Under the pieces are notes generated by a model that did not search any database, was not told the DNA's origin, and saw only the letters and a list, made by a program, of their open reading frames with translations. The position numbers and the translations under genes are program-made. Below are positions 1-8,662 of a stretch of 64,000 nucleotides of DNA, piece after piece. This stretch comes from OM182 bacterium MED-G28. Its GTDB lineage: Bacteria > Pseudomonadota > Gammaproteobacteria > Pseudomonadales > Pseudohongiellaceae. Within the stretch, counting starts at the first letter, position 1. Every line of letters starts with the position of its first letter. Location of the stretch: the NCBI GenBank assembly GCA_002457215.1, contig NTJZ01000004.1:1-64000 (forward strand). The letters are read 5' to 3'.

Positions 1-260
1 TAGGGGCCATTTTCTTCAATCCCGCCTGTAGGGATAATCACTGTCGTGGTGTCTGCTAAAATTAGATCACGAATCTCCAGAAAAGTTAGCTCTTCTAACC
101 AGTAGGATTGACCGGCAGCTATAGGCCGATCGATAGCTAGGAGTTCGACGGATTCATTGCGTGTCTGGCCATAAATGCTTGCTGACAGCGGCAAGAGGCA
201 AGCTGCGAACAAGATAAAGAGCCATCTTTTAAAATTGCTTATATTATCGGTGGAATTCAA
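1..260 (-). CDS. Creatininase family protein, exported, 3' end outside window
   Basis: This is the first 86 codons of a minus-strand gene whose 3' end lies beyond the left edge. Translation opens at TTG (260-258), directly after an in-frame TAA, with a GGGGA ribosome-binding site upstream. The N-terminus is a signal peptide with a hydrophobic core WLFILFAACLLPLSA. After about 45 residues comes TTTVIIPTGGIEENGP, which resembles the opening strand and metal-site glutamate of the creatininase family (PF02633), usually written P.GS.EQHGPHLP. Known family members are metal-dependent amidohydrolases acting on creatinine, formamidopyrimidines or mycofactocin precursors; the substrate here cannot be told. 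A signal peptide is unusual for the classical cytosolic enzyme. It is divergent from the cytochrome c gene at 580. Confidence 0.7.
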   Translation of the reverse strand, partial: MNSTDNISNFKRWLFILFAACLLPLSASIYGQTRNESVELLAIDRPIAAGQSYWLEELTFLEIRDLILADTTTVIIPTGGIEENGP

Positions 261-431
261 TTTTTAATCCCCAACATTAAAGTCTCGTGTTGCCTAAGCT
301 TTTTCATCATCAAAAATATTTTAAAACTAGTTAGATGCTACCTTAAATTCGACTCTTAAGTATCGTAAAATTAGGTTTTTCTACCTGACAGAAAAACATT
401 TATATTTCGTAATAAATGCGATAGAAGAGCA

Positions 432-460
432 TTGACAGTGAGGAATTGATAACGCTTAAT
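432..460 (+). promoter_or_regulatory. Candidate sigma-70 promoter for the cytochrome c cluster
   Basis: A perfect -35 TTGACA lies at 432-437, followed by a 17-base spacer and CTTAAT at 455-460, which matches four of six -10 positions. A start near 467 would give a leader of about 113 bases before the gene at 580. The rest of the AT-rich divergent gap 261-579 shows nothing else recognisable. Confidence 0.4.
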
Positions 461-579
461 CTCCAACCTGCTGCCCTATTCTAAGCAGTGATGCTGGTTG
501 GTAATTTTTGAACGGGATTTAGTAACATAAATAACGATTTAGTACTTTAATAAATTGAGAATCTGAACTGACTCTTTCT

Positions 580-1851
580 ATGCGAATCATTGTGATACTG
601 GCTTTGGGGGTGCTAGCGATAGGCGCTGCATTCTTATTGTTTAGCCCTAATGTAATTCGAGGTAGTGGGCCGATTGCTGCAACGAATTTAAGCGAAGAGG
701 AATTAATTGCTAGGGGTGAATATCTTACAGTCGCGGGAAATTGCGCAAGCTGTCATACGACTTCCGATGGAGAGTTTATGGCCGGTGGTCTCTCTTTCGC
801 TACTCCTTTTGGTACGCTTTATTCAACTAATATCACTCCAGACCCAGAAACTGGAATAGGAAATTGGAGCGACTGGGACTTTCTAAATTCAATGCGGCAT
901 GGTGTTCGGCCAAATGGTGAACACCTATACCCGGCGTTTCCCTATACATCATTTACCAAAGTTCCTAACGAAGATATCGCGGCGATGTTTGCCTATCTGC
1001 GTAGTATTCCACCAATAAAAAAAGATGCGCGCACCAATGAACTTTCTTTCCCCTTTAATATGAGAGCGCTTTTAGGTGCTTGGAAGGTATTTTACTTTGA
1101 TCAAGGTGAATTCGAGTTCATTAAAGAAGAATCGGCTGAGTGGAACCGTGGCGCTTATCTTGTAGAAGGCCTAGCTCATTGCAGTGCCTGCCACACCCCG
1201 CGTAATTTTTTAGGTGCAGAATTGGCTAGGCAGCATATGAGTGGAGGTGAATATTTTGATCGGGTTGGATCGGGAAGCTTTCGATCTTGGGCTGCGCCAA
1301 ACTTAACTCCCTCAAAGCGTGGGCTTGGTTTGTGGCCACAATCCGCGCTTGAAGACTATTTAAAAACAGCGCGCAATGATTTTCTGGAATCTTTTGGACC
1401 CATGAATGAAGTTATTATGAATAGCACGCGCTATTTAAGTGGCAACGATATAACAGCGATGGCGACCTATCTTAAATCTTTGCCAATAATTGATGAGCGT
1501 GAAGGTGTTATGCCTGATTCTGAGCTTATGGGTCGAGGACGCACTATTTATAACCTCCATTGCGGAACATGTCATTTGCCGACGGGTGAGGGCGATCCGG
1601 AGATGGCACCAAGACTGAATGCTGGGAGTTTAGTTGTTCAGGCAGAAAATCCAGCGTCTATGATTAACGCAATACTGTATAGCCCTGAAACGCCGGGGCA
1701 TCCGCTAACTCCAAGATGGCGAGAAGCGATGGAAGAATTTCAATATTTACTTGATGATGAAGAAGTAGCGGCAGTGACGAGTTATATTCGTAATTCCTGG
1801 AGCAACAGAGCAGGTTTAGTATCTTCAGAGCAAGTAGCACTGCAGCGCTAG
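580..1851 (+). CDS. Tri-heme cytochrome c, alcohol/gluconate dehydrogenase subunit type
   Basis: A 423-residue exported cytochrome with three CxxCH heme sites: CASCH at 55-59, CSACH at 201-205 and CGTCH at 328-332. The N-terminus (MRIIVILALGVLAIGAAFLL) is a signal peptide or membrane anchor. Three cytochrome c domains of this length and spacing are typical of the membrane-bound cytochrome subunit of PQQ alcohol dehydrogenases and FAD gluconate/sorbitol dehydrogenases, which passes electrons to ubiquinone or a cytochrome chain. No flavoprotein or quinoprotein subunit is adjacent; two PQQ-type proteins occur elsewhere in the window (16455-18209 and 35798-37939), so partnership is only possible. 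The ATG has a weak ribosome-binding site. It sits 123 bases upstream of the DUF1592 gene and may head the same cluster. Confidence 0.88.
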   Translation: MRIIVILALGVLAIGAAFLLFSPNVIRGSGPIAATNLSEEELIARGEYLTVAGNCASCHTTSDGEFMAGGLSFATPFGTLYSTNITPDPETGIGNWSDWDFLNSMRHGVRPNGEHLYPAFPYTSFTKVPNEDIAAMFAYLRSIPPIKKDARTNELSFPFNMRALLGAWKVFYFDQGEFEFIKEESAEWNRGAYLVEGLAHCSACHTPRNFLGAELARQHMSGGEYFDRVGSGSFRSWAAPNLTPSKRGLGLWPQSALEDYLKTARNDFLESFGPMNEVIMNSTRYLSGNDITAMATYLKSLPIIDEREGVMPDSELMGRGRTIYNLHCGTCHLPTGEGDPEMAPRLNAGSLVVQAENPASMINAILYSPETPGHPLTPRWREAMEEFQYLLDDEEVAAVTSYIRNSWSNRAGLVSSEQVALQR

Positions 1852-1974
1852 TGCTACTTGTTGAATGCCCTGCTAGTGTTTGTTATTCAATGCTCTGTAG
1901 AATTCACGCCGAGTGTCCGATAACATTCTCAGCTTCAAAAAATATTTTACAATTAGCTATTGAGGCAAATTAAC

Positions 1975-3696
1975 GTGTTGTATTCATTCGCAGTTCATTT
2001 TTCAAAAATGACAAGCGTTAGTGTGCTAACAGCGATGCTGCTCGTAAGTTGCAGCGAAAATGTTCCTCCATTAGCAGAGCCAAATCAGAGCGCCTCAGTA
2101 TTGAGAACTCGATTGATGACTGGCGAACAATATGGAAATACGATCGCACAAATATTTGGCGAGGATATACGTAATAGTGTTTTACCTCCTATTCCTCCGA
2201 TGGCAAGAACCGATGGTCTATTAGCGTCAGGCTCCGCTTTTGTTGGGGTTACGTCAGATCAAATTTCTCAAATCCAGCAAACAGCAGCTTTCATCGCGGC
2301 TAAAGTTGTTGATGAGGAACATCGCGATTTTCTTGTGCCTTGTCGGCCGGAATCTATTGAAGAGCCAGATCCTAACTGTGCTGGGTTATTTTTGAGAGAG
2401 ACGGGTCGACTTCTTCAGCGCCAGGCCGTGGATGATATTCGGTTATCTGAACTAGTTGATATTGCGGCTTATGCCGCAGAACAAACAGAGGATTTTTATG
2501 CAGGCCTGGCCTTAGCGCTTGAATCAATGCTTATCAGTCCTGAGTTTATTTTCATTGTGGATCACAGTGAGGCAGATCCTAATCGAATTGGTCAAGAGCG
2601 GCTCACTGGGCATTCTTTAGCTTCGAGGCTCAGTTTTTTCTTGTGGAATGGCCCCCCGGATATTGCTTTACTTGAAGCTGCTGAAAGTGGAGAGCTTCAT
2701 ACAACGTCTGGGTTAAATGTAGCTGTTGAGCGGATGTTAGACAGTGTAAGACTCGAAGGAGGTATGCGCGCCTTTTTTGACGACATGCTCGGATTTGATG
2801 AGTTTAACAGTCTTGCCAAAGATCCTTTGGTATATCCAATGGTGACAGGCTCCACGCTGCGAGACGCAAGAGAGCAGACTTTACGCACAATCATAAATCA
2901 CCTACTTCATGATACTCAGGACTATCGTGATTTATTTGTAACGCGAAAAACATTCATGTCTCCATCCCTTGCCGTGGTTTATGGTACGGCAAGCCATCAA
3001 GGATGGGTGGCTCATACTTTCCCAGAGGACAGCCCTCGCCAAGGATTGCTGACTCAGGTGAGTTTTCTTGCGGCAAATTCGCATGCTGTGCGTAGTTCGC
3101 CCACGTTACGGGGTCAAGCCTTAAGAGAACGATTTCTGTGTCAGGTTGTGCCATCTCCTCCCCCAAATGTTGATTTCTCGCTGTTGGAGGAGGACGAACA
3201 CGCATCCACTGCTCGGGAGCGACTAGAGGTGCATAATACTAACCCTTCTTGTGCAGGCTGCCATCTAATCACTGATCCTATGGGACTTTCTTTGGAAAAT
3301 TTTGATGGCGCTGGTCGTTTCCGGGAGACTGAATCTGGCGCACAATTAGACATAAGCGGAGAGTTGGATGGGGTGTTTTATGATGATATTGGTGGTTTGG
3401 CTGCAGCAATGCGCAATCATCCAAAACTCTCAACTTGCCTGGTCAATCGACTCTATGCCTATGGCACTGGAGGGCCCTTATCTCTTGGTAATGACCGAGA
3501 TATCCTGAACTGGTTTGAAAGCCGGTTTGTCGCAAATGGGTACAAGTTACCCGCTTTACTGCGGGATATAGCATTGAGTAGGGCATTTTCTTCCGTGAGA
3601 TCAGAGAAAACTCAGGGTAAACTAGGTATAGTAGAGCCTGCACGCCCGTTTCGGCTAGCTGAGCCAGATTGGATAAATAACGCAGAGACTAACTGA
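1975..3696 (+). CDS. DUF1592/DUF1588/DUF1585 lipoprotein with CxxCH motif
   Basis: I chose the GTG start at 1975 because GAGG lies nine bases upstream; an in-frame TTG at 1960 overlaps that site, and an ATG lies at 2008. The protein (573 residues) opens with a lipoprotein signal peptide ending LLVSC, with the lipid cysteine at about residue 26. The body matches the planctomycete-type cytochrome set: DUF1592 in the middle (ISPEFIFIVDH..RLSFFLWNGPPD), DUF1588 around CAGCH at 426-430 (followed by DPMGLSLENFDGAGRFR), and DUF1585 at the C-terminus (LVNRLYAYGTGG). The CxxCH suggests one covalent heme, but function is unproven in the family. It overlaps the DUF1552 gene by one base (TGATG), so the pair is translationally coupled, as commonly seen for these two families. 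Confidence 0.85.
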   Translation: MLYSFAVHFSKMTSVSVLTAMLLVSCSENVPPLAEPNQSASVLRTRLMTGEQYGNTIAQIFGEDIRNSVLPPIPPMARTDGLLASGSAFVGVTSDQISQIQQTAAFIAAKVVDEEHRDFLVPCRPESIEEPDPNCAGLFLRETGRLLQRQAVDDIRLSELVDIAAYAAEQTEDFYAGLALALESMLISPEFIFIVDHSEADPNRIGQERLTGHSLASRLSFFLWNGPPDIALLEAAESGELHTTSGLNVAVERMLDSVRLEGGMRAFFDDMLGFDEFNSLAKDPLVYPMVTGSTLRDAREQTLRTIINHLLHDTQDYRDLFVTRKTFMSPSLAVVYGTASHQGWVAHTFPEDSPRQGLLTQVSFLAANSHAVRSSPTLRGQALRERFLCQVVPSPPPNVDFSLLEEDEHASTARERLEVHNTNPSCAGCHLITDPMGLSLENFDGAGRFRETESGAQLDISGELDGVFYDDIGGLAAAMRNHPKLSTCLVNRLYAYGTGGPLSLGNDRDILNWFESRFVANGYKLPALLRDIALSRAFSSVRSEKTQGKLGIVEPARPFRLAEPDWINNAETN

Positions 3697-5030
3697 TGGG
3701 AAAGTTTAATAGACGTCGCTTTTTGCAAGGTGCACTTAATGGTGGCGCAATCACTGTTGGGCTTCCGCTATTGGACGTTTTTCTGAACGACAACGGAACT
3801 GCTTTTGCCGATGGTTCCGAAATCCCCCTGCGGTTTGGTACTTGGTCTTGGGGGCTTGGAATGAGTGAGTCTATATTTGTGCCTAAAAAAACCGGCCCAA
3901 ATTTCGATCTGCCAGAAGAGATAGCCGCACTAGCACCCATTCAAGAGCATATAAATCTGTTTACAAATTTTCATGTTTTTAAAGACGATGCGCCTAACCT
4001 TTGTCACCACTCTGGCTGGGTAGTTTTGCGTTCAGGCATCGCTCCGATGACTTCGGAAAACCGACCTGGCGAAACAATTGACGTCTCTATTGCTAGGCAG
4101 TTAGGCAATGCCACGCGGTTTCGAAGTCTAAGCGCTACTGCCACTGGTGATGTGCGTGATAGCTTTAGCTATGAAGGAGGCAATTCTGTAAATGCTCCAG
4201 AATGGTCCCCTTTGAGATTTTATCAACGTTTGTTTGGTGAAGATTTTCAAAATCCGAATGCGGATTCATTTACACCAGATCCGAAGGTAATGGTGAGAAA
4301 GAGCGCTCTATCCGCGGTCCAGGATGAGGCAAAGAAGCTAGAAAGCTCTTTAGGGTCTGATGATCGCGCACGTCTTGATCAGTACTTTACCGGTTTAAGA
4401 GATCTTGAGCGCCGTTTTGATTTGCAGCTTTCTAAACCAGACCCTCGCGAAGCATGCATTGTCAGCGAAGCACCAGAGGACCTTCCTACCGGCCTGGATG
4501 CAGATCTCGTTTCGCTTAGACATCGAATGATGACAGATTTGATGCTGATGGCTGTAGCTTGTGATCAGACTCGGGTATTTAATATGTTTTATGCGTCGGC
4601 ATTCTCTGCGACTACTCAGCCAGGGTATGACAAACCTCATCATACATCGACCCATGAAGAAGCGGTCGACAGAGAACTTGGCTATCAACCGAAGACCTCT
4701 TGGTATACGCGACGTGCTATGGAGGAGTGGGCATACTATGTTGGTGCGTTGGCAAACTTCAAAGAAGGGGATGGATCTTTACTGGATAATGCTTTTATCT
4801 ATTCCACCACAGACCAATCTTTCGCCAAATTGCATGCTATTGATGGCATCCCTATGTTCAGCGCGGGTACTGCGGGTGGGCGCATAAAAACTGGTTTGCA
4901 TATCGATGGCAATGGAACTCCAGGGTGTCGATTAGGCTATACTGCCCAGCGTCTAATGGGTCTCGACATAGAGTCTTGGGGAGACAAGAGCAATACCACT
5001 TCGAGTGAGATTGGTGAAATTCTGGTTTAA
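3696..5030 (+). CDS. DUF1552 domain protein, Tat-exported
   Basis: A 444-residue protein whose N-terminus has the twin-arginine pattern NRRRFLQG followed by a hydrophobic stretch, so it is probably exported folded through Tat. The body fits DUF1552 (PF07586), for example the PLRFGTWSWGLGMSESIFVP opening and the DLERRF segment, and it is related to the DUF1501/sulfatase-like exported proteins. No biochemical role is established. In Planctomycetes, Acidobacteria and some proteobacteria it is the regular neighbour of DUF1592/1588/1585 proteins, as here. The ATG shares a base with the preceding stop, and the following gene begins inside its 3' end, so it is the middle of a coupled operon. Confidence 0.87.
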   Translation: MGKFNRRRFLQGALNGGAITVGLPLLDVFLNDNGTAFADGSEIPLRFGTWSWGLGMSESIFVPKKTGPNFDLPEEIAALAPIQEHINLFTNFHVFKDDAPNLCHHSGWVVLRSGIAPMTSENRPGETIDVSIARQLGNATRFRSLSATATGDVRDSFSYEGGNSVNAPEWSPLRFYQRLFGEDFQNPNADSFTPDPKVMVRKSALSAVQDEAKKLESSLGSDDRARLDQYFTGLRDLERRFDLQLSKPDPREACIVSEAPEDLPTGLDADLVSLRHRMMTDLMLMAVACDQTRVFNMFYASAFSATTQPGYDKPHHTSTHEEAVDRELGYQPKTSWYTRRAMEEWAYYVGALANFKEGDGSLLDNAFIYSTTDQSFAKLHAIDGIPMFSAGTAGGRIKTGLHIDGNGTPGCRLGYTAQRLMGLDIESWGDKSNTTSSEIGEILV

Positions 5031-6387
5031 AAAATTCTATTTTTACATCTTAAAGATGTACATGGCACTTGTTAGCACAGGTGTTTTTTTAAATTCTCAT
5101 GCAGCTGAAATTGATTCTTCTACTGAAGCCTTCCTAGAGATACCTCGACCGGCAGAATTTCATGTCGAAATAACAGAGCGAGATGGTCCTGTTTTTGCCA
5201 ACTCCAATGGCAAAACTCTCTACAAGTGGCCACTTCATAAATTGCGCAATGGTTATAGTGGAGAACCGCCAGGTACTCCGATGTGTTATGACGAGGTAGT
5301 AACAGTGACCGCTGGTTTTATGAGTCCTTATCCCCCGGGTATTAAATTACCTGAACCAGAAGAGCGATTAAGTTGCACTGAGCTCTGGCCTCCAGTTTTA
5401 GCCAAAGATAATGCGGAGGAAATAGGGAAGTGGACTGTTGTTGAGCGTCGTGATGGCAGCAAGCAATGGGCTTATGACGAACAACCTTTATACACTTCTG
5501 TTCGTGATCACTTCGCAGGTGATGTGATTGGTGGAAGTACTAAGCGCTATGGTGGAGATTCACCGGCATACCGAGTCCCCATAGGTCCCCCATCTCAGCT
5601 TCCTCCAGGTTTTGCAGTACGAACAACAACTGTTGGCCGTATGCTCACTAGTGATAAAAATGAATCAATTTATGAATTTGAGGGTGACACTGCCGCGATA
5701 ATAAATTGTATTGATGCTTGCTTAAATAATTGGCGGCCTGTCGTTGCTCCTGCTTTAGCACGCGCTCAAGGTGAATGGGATTTACTGGAGCGCTCTCCTG
5801 GAGTTCGACAATGGGTTTATCGTGGAAAGCCTCTTTATACGCATATTTTAGATACAAAATCCTGGAGTCAACAAGGAAGTGATGTGCCGGGTTGGACAAA
5901 TGTCTTTACTCAACAGGCACCTAGTTTCCCTCAAAGTTTTACAGTTCAATCCTCAATAGCAGGAGATGTGTTGGCAGATGTCAACGGAAGAACAATTTAT
6001 GTTTATCGGTGTGGGGAAGACTCCATCGATCAGCTTGCTTGTGATCACCCTGAAGATACGCAAATCTACCGACTCGCAATGTGCGGTGCCGGTAATCCAG
6101 CTAAATGCCTCCAACACTGGCCTTACCTAATTGCAGGAGCGAATGAAACTAGTGTAAACCGAAGTTGGCGCATTATCACGATTGATCCAAAGACTGGTCG
6201 ATTGACAAGTAATGAGGGAGAGGACAGCTTACGAGTTTGGTCTTATCGCGATAGACCAGTGTATTTATTCGGTGGTGATAGTCGTCCTGGTGATGTAAAT
6301 GGAGGAGGGACAGGAGAATGGCGAGGTCAGCGAAATGGCCTGAAAGCTTTTTGGCTTAGAGATGATTTTATGAATGGGATTTTGTGA
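5005..6387 (+). CDS. Secreted protein with three COG4315-type repeats (PF03640-like)
   Basis: A protein of up to 460 residues. The start is uncertain: GTG at 5005 or 5014, or ATG at 5056 or 5062; the first two overlap the DUF1552 gene. The N-terminus is hydrophobic and ends near SHAAE, a likely signal cleavage site. The body holds about three copies of a unit of the form D.NG.TLY....D, then C......WPP, then W..(E/I)...G..QW.Y...PLY....D..PGD, at roughly residues 58-180, 200-300 and 310-455. This is the secreted lipoprotein repeat PF03640 (COG4315), of unknown function, often placed near redox proteins. Several cysteines occur (CIDAC, KCLQHWP). It ends in an ATGA-type overlap with the next gene. 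Confidence 0.75.
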   Translation: MRLVKFWFKKFYFYILKMYMALVSTGVFLNSHAAEIDSSTEAFLEIPRPAEFHVEITERDGPVFANSNGKTLYKWPLHKLRNGYSGEPPGTPMCYDEVVTVTAGFMSPYPPGIKLPEPEERLSCTELWPPVLAKDNAEEIGKWTVVERRDGSKQWAYDEQPLYTSVRDHFAGDVIGGSTKRYGGDSPAYRVPIGPPSQLPPGFAVRTTTVGRMLTSDKNESIYEFEGDTAAIINCIDACLNNWRPVVAPALARAQGEWDLLERSPGVRQWVYRGKPLYTHILDTKSWSQQGSDVPGWTNVFTQQAPSFPQSFTVQSSIAGDVLADVNGRTIYVYRCGEDSIDQLACDHPEDTQIYRLAMCGAGNPAKCLQHWPYLIAGANETSVNRSWRIITIDPKTGRLTSNEGEDSLRVWSYRDRPVYLFGGDSRPGDVNGGGTGEWRGQRNGLKAFWLRDDFMNGIL

Positions 6388-7445
6388 TGAGCCGATTAGC
6401 ATATTTAACTATTAGCGTGGTTCTTACCTTTTCGAGCACTGCTATCAGTGTGATTGCTGATGAGAGTATTTTGCGTGACGGCAAAATTGGTTACGTGATG
6501 ACTGATCTATTTTGGTCCGTGTATCAAACTCCTGGAGGTAGTGAAGAATGCCCGCGGGGATACAATGATGGCCCTCGTGAACAATTCGAGAAATTGTTTC
6601 CAGCGCATGAGTATCTGACAGTTGAAGAAACCCAACTCAAACAAGAAATAGCTACATGGCATCCAAATACTGACCCGGAAGAATTTGAGTTTTTTGAAGT
6701 TGAAGGTGAGTTGTCCTGGGGTCTAAATTTGGATGGCGAAGTTGATCCGAATGACTTTGTCCATCCGGATGGTTCCATAGGTATTGATAACGAGGTCTAC
6801 CGCGCAGTAGGCTGTATCATCGGCTTCCGCGGCCCCGACGGTGTTGAATATATATTTCAAAATAAAGCGATTATTGATCGAGTTTACAACAGGATGATGA
6901 TTCAACTTGCTGATGTTGATAGTTTGGAGAATGATGAGAGTGTCACCGTAAATTGGTTTCGAGGTATGGATCGGCTGCTAACTGACGCGACTGGCCAAAA
7001 AGCTATGTCTGGTGGGACTCAAAGAATTGATAGACGCTGGGGGGAAAGCCTCATTCGTCAATCCACTGGGAAAATAGAGGATGGCATCCTAACGACTGAT
7101 CCGATTGATGAGCTCGTGATACCATGGATGAACCTAAGTGTTCCTTCTGTACATATTTTTCGCGATGCGCGTTTGCAACTGAATCTCAGCTCTGAGCAAG
7201 CGACGGGACTGCTGGCCGGTTATGCTGATGTTGATACATGGTACTATCAATTGATCCGCAATGATTCTACGCATCATCTTAGCAACGGACAGATTTCAGG
7301 AATTTCACTTTATAAAGCTTTGCGACGACTTGCGGATGCTTATCCCGATGCAGATTTAGGTCATAACACTGCCATTTCGACTGCCTTGGATATTAAGATG
7401 ACACAAGTGTATGTTGTTGACCCGCTTGAGGAGAACTCTGAGTAA
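6387..7445 (+). CDS. Exported protein of unknown function, last gene of DUF1552 operon
   Basis: I do not recognise this 352-residue protein. The ATG at 6387 overlaps the upstream TGA (a GTG three bases earlier is also possible). The first 25 residues form a signal peptide ending near SVIADES. The mature part is acidic with no heme motif. Conspicuous segments are WGLNLDGEVDPNDFVHPDGS, then a region around GCIIGFRGPDGVEYIFQNKA and a C-terminal part with NDSTHHLSNGQISG. The single cysteines near residues 51 and 147 could pair. Its strict coupling to the DUF1592, DUF1552 and COG4315 genes suggests that it is part of the same exported assembly, but nothing in the sequence gives a reaction. Confidence 0.7.
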   Translation: MSRLAYLTISVVLTFSSTAISVIADESILRDGKIGYVMTDLFWSVYQTPGGSEECPRGYNDGPREQFEKLFPAHEYLTVEETQLKQEIATWHPNTDPEEFEFFEVEGELSWGLNLDGEVDPNDFVHPDGSIGIDNEVYRAVGCIIGFRGPDGVEYIFQNKAIIDRVYNRMMIQLADVDSLENDESVTVNWFRGMDRLLTDATGQKAMSGGTQRIDRRWGESLIRQSTGKIEDGILTTDPIDELVIPWMNLSVPSVHIFRDARLQLNLSSEQATGLLAGYADVDTWYYQLIRNDSTHHLSNGQISGISLYKALRRLADAYPDADLGHNTAISTALDIKMTQVYVVDPLEENSE

Positions 7446-7545
7446 TAGCTCTCGTCACTTCAACTGATGACACTTATAGTTCCATTCTTTAGTACGAAGA
7501 GTTCACACAACCAGCAATTCAGCAGTATGCGATTTAGGAGAAAAA

Positions 7546-8568
7546 ATGAACAAATTACTTGTTTCTATTATTGCTGTGCTAACTATTTCTTTGATTCCAA
7601 TGCTTACTCTTGGACAGGATGATTATCCTCGAACTGCCTCTGGAAAACCCGATTTTAACGGTCATTATGATATTTCGACCTTGACCCCTTTTGAGCGACC
7701 TACTTCATATGGAGATCGGTTATTCCTCAACGAAGAGGAAGTTCAGGCGCTTCGAGATCGCGAGCTAAATATTCGAGCGCAAGACGCTATTTTTAGTGAC
7801 CCTGACCGAGAGGCTCCAGAGGAAGGGGGTAATATCGGCTCCTATAATGATTTCTGGTTTGATCGTGGCAACGATGGTTTTGTGATTGATGGCCAGTACC
7901 GTACTTCTATTCTTACCTATCCTGAAAATGGACGGATGCCAGCTCGGACAGCAGAAGGTCAGACGAAGGCTGATGCTGCGCCTAAATTTGCCTGGCCTGA
8001 AAGAGATGGAGCTTGGTGGTTAGAAACTGGTGATACACCTTACGATGGTCCTGAGAATCAAACATTAGCAGTACGTTGTATTTACCACCAGCCGGCAACA
8101 ATTCCAATTACACCTCGGGTTTATAATAACCTGAAGACTATCGTGCAGACAGATGAGTATTTAATGTTATACATCGAATGGATGCATTGGGCCCGCATAA
8201 TTCGTATCGGTGATGCAGAACATAATACCGAAACTCTGGCCACTTTCGATGGCGACTCAATCGGTTGGTGGGACGGAGATGCACTGGTAGTGGAAACAGT
8301 TAATTTTATGGATCAACCTCATCAGCTAGCCGACCGTAAAGTAATTGAGCGATTCCGTCCTGATGTTAATGGTGGGTTAATCTATAGTTTTAATGTCGAG
8401 GACGCAGATTACTCTGATGTTTACAGCGGCGAAATGGTATGGCCTCGATCGAATCAGGTACCTTATGAATACGCTTGTCATGAAGGTAATTATGCGATGT
8501 CTGCAACTCTCATGGGCGCCCGGGTTAGGGAAAAAGAATATCGTGAAGAGAATGGGTCGGAAGATTAG
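7546..8568 (+). CDS. Exported protein of the YEYACHEGNY paralogous family, copy 1
   Basis: A 340-residue secreted protein with a clear signal peptide (MNKLLVSIIAVLTISLIPML, cleavage after LG or GQ) and a strong TTAGGAG ribosome-binding site. I do not know a named domain. Conserved landmarks shared with three other genes in this window are G(K)PDFNG/PDLQG near the mature N-terminus, TP.(E/Q)RP.(S/V)(Y/F)GDR.FL..EE, RC(I/V)(Y/S) in the middle, IVQT, H.ARI, GDS.G.W.GD.LVVET.NF and, near the C-terminus, YEYACHEGNY.M...L.GAR. It is most like the copy at 14382, with most residues identical. It is followed after 94 bases by an NHL propeller gene on the same strand, so the two may form a secreted pair. 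The role is unknown. Confidence 0.85.
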   Translation: MNKLLVSIIAVLTISLIPMLTLGQDDYPRTASGKPDFNGHYDISTLTPFERPTSYGDRLFLNEEEVQALRDRELNIRAQDAIFSDPDREAPEEGGNIGSYNDFWFDRGNDGFVIDGQYRTSILTYPENGRMPARTAEGQTKADAAPKFAWPERDGAWWLETGDTPYDGPENQTLAVRCIYHQPATIPITPRVYNNLKTIVQTDEYLMLYIEWMHWARIIRIGDAEHNTETLATFDGDSIGWWDGDALVVETVNFMDQPHQLADRKVIERFRPDVNGGLIYSFNVEDADYSDVYSGEMVWPRSNQVPYEYACHEGNYAMSATLMGARVREKEYREENGSED

Positions 8569-8662
8569 AGTTTAACTACAAATTAATTAATCAAACTTAA
8601 ATCAATCAATGTAGACTCATAGATTATTTAAATAAAAATAAAGACCAAAAAGGACTCACGGT

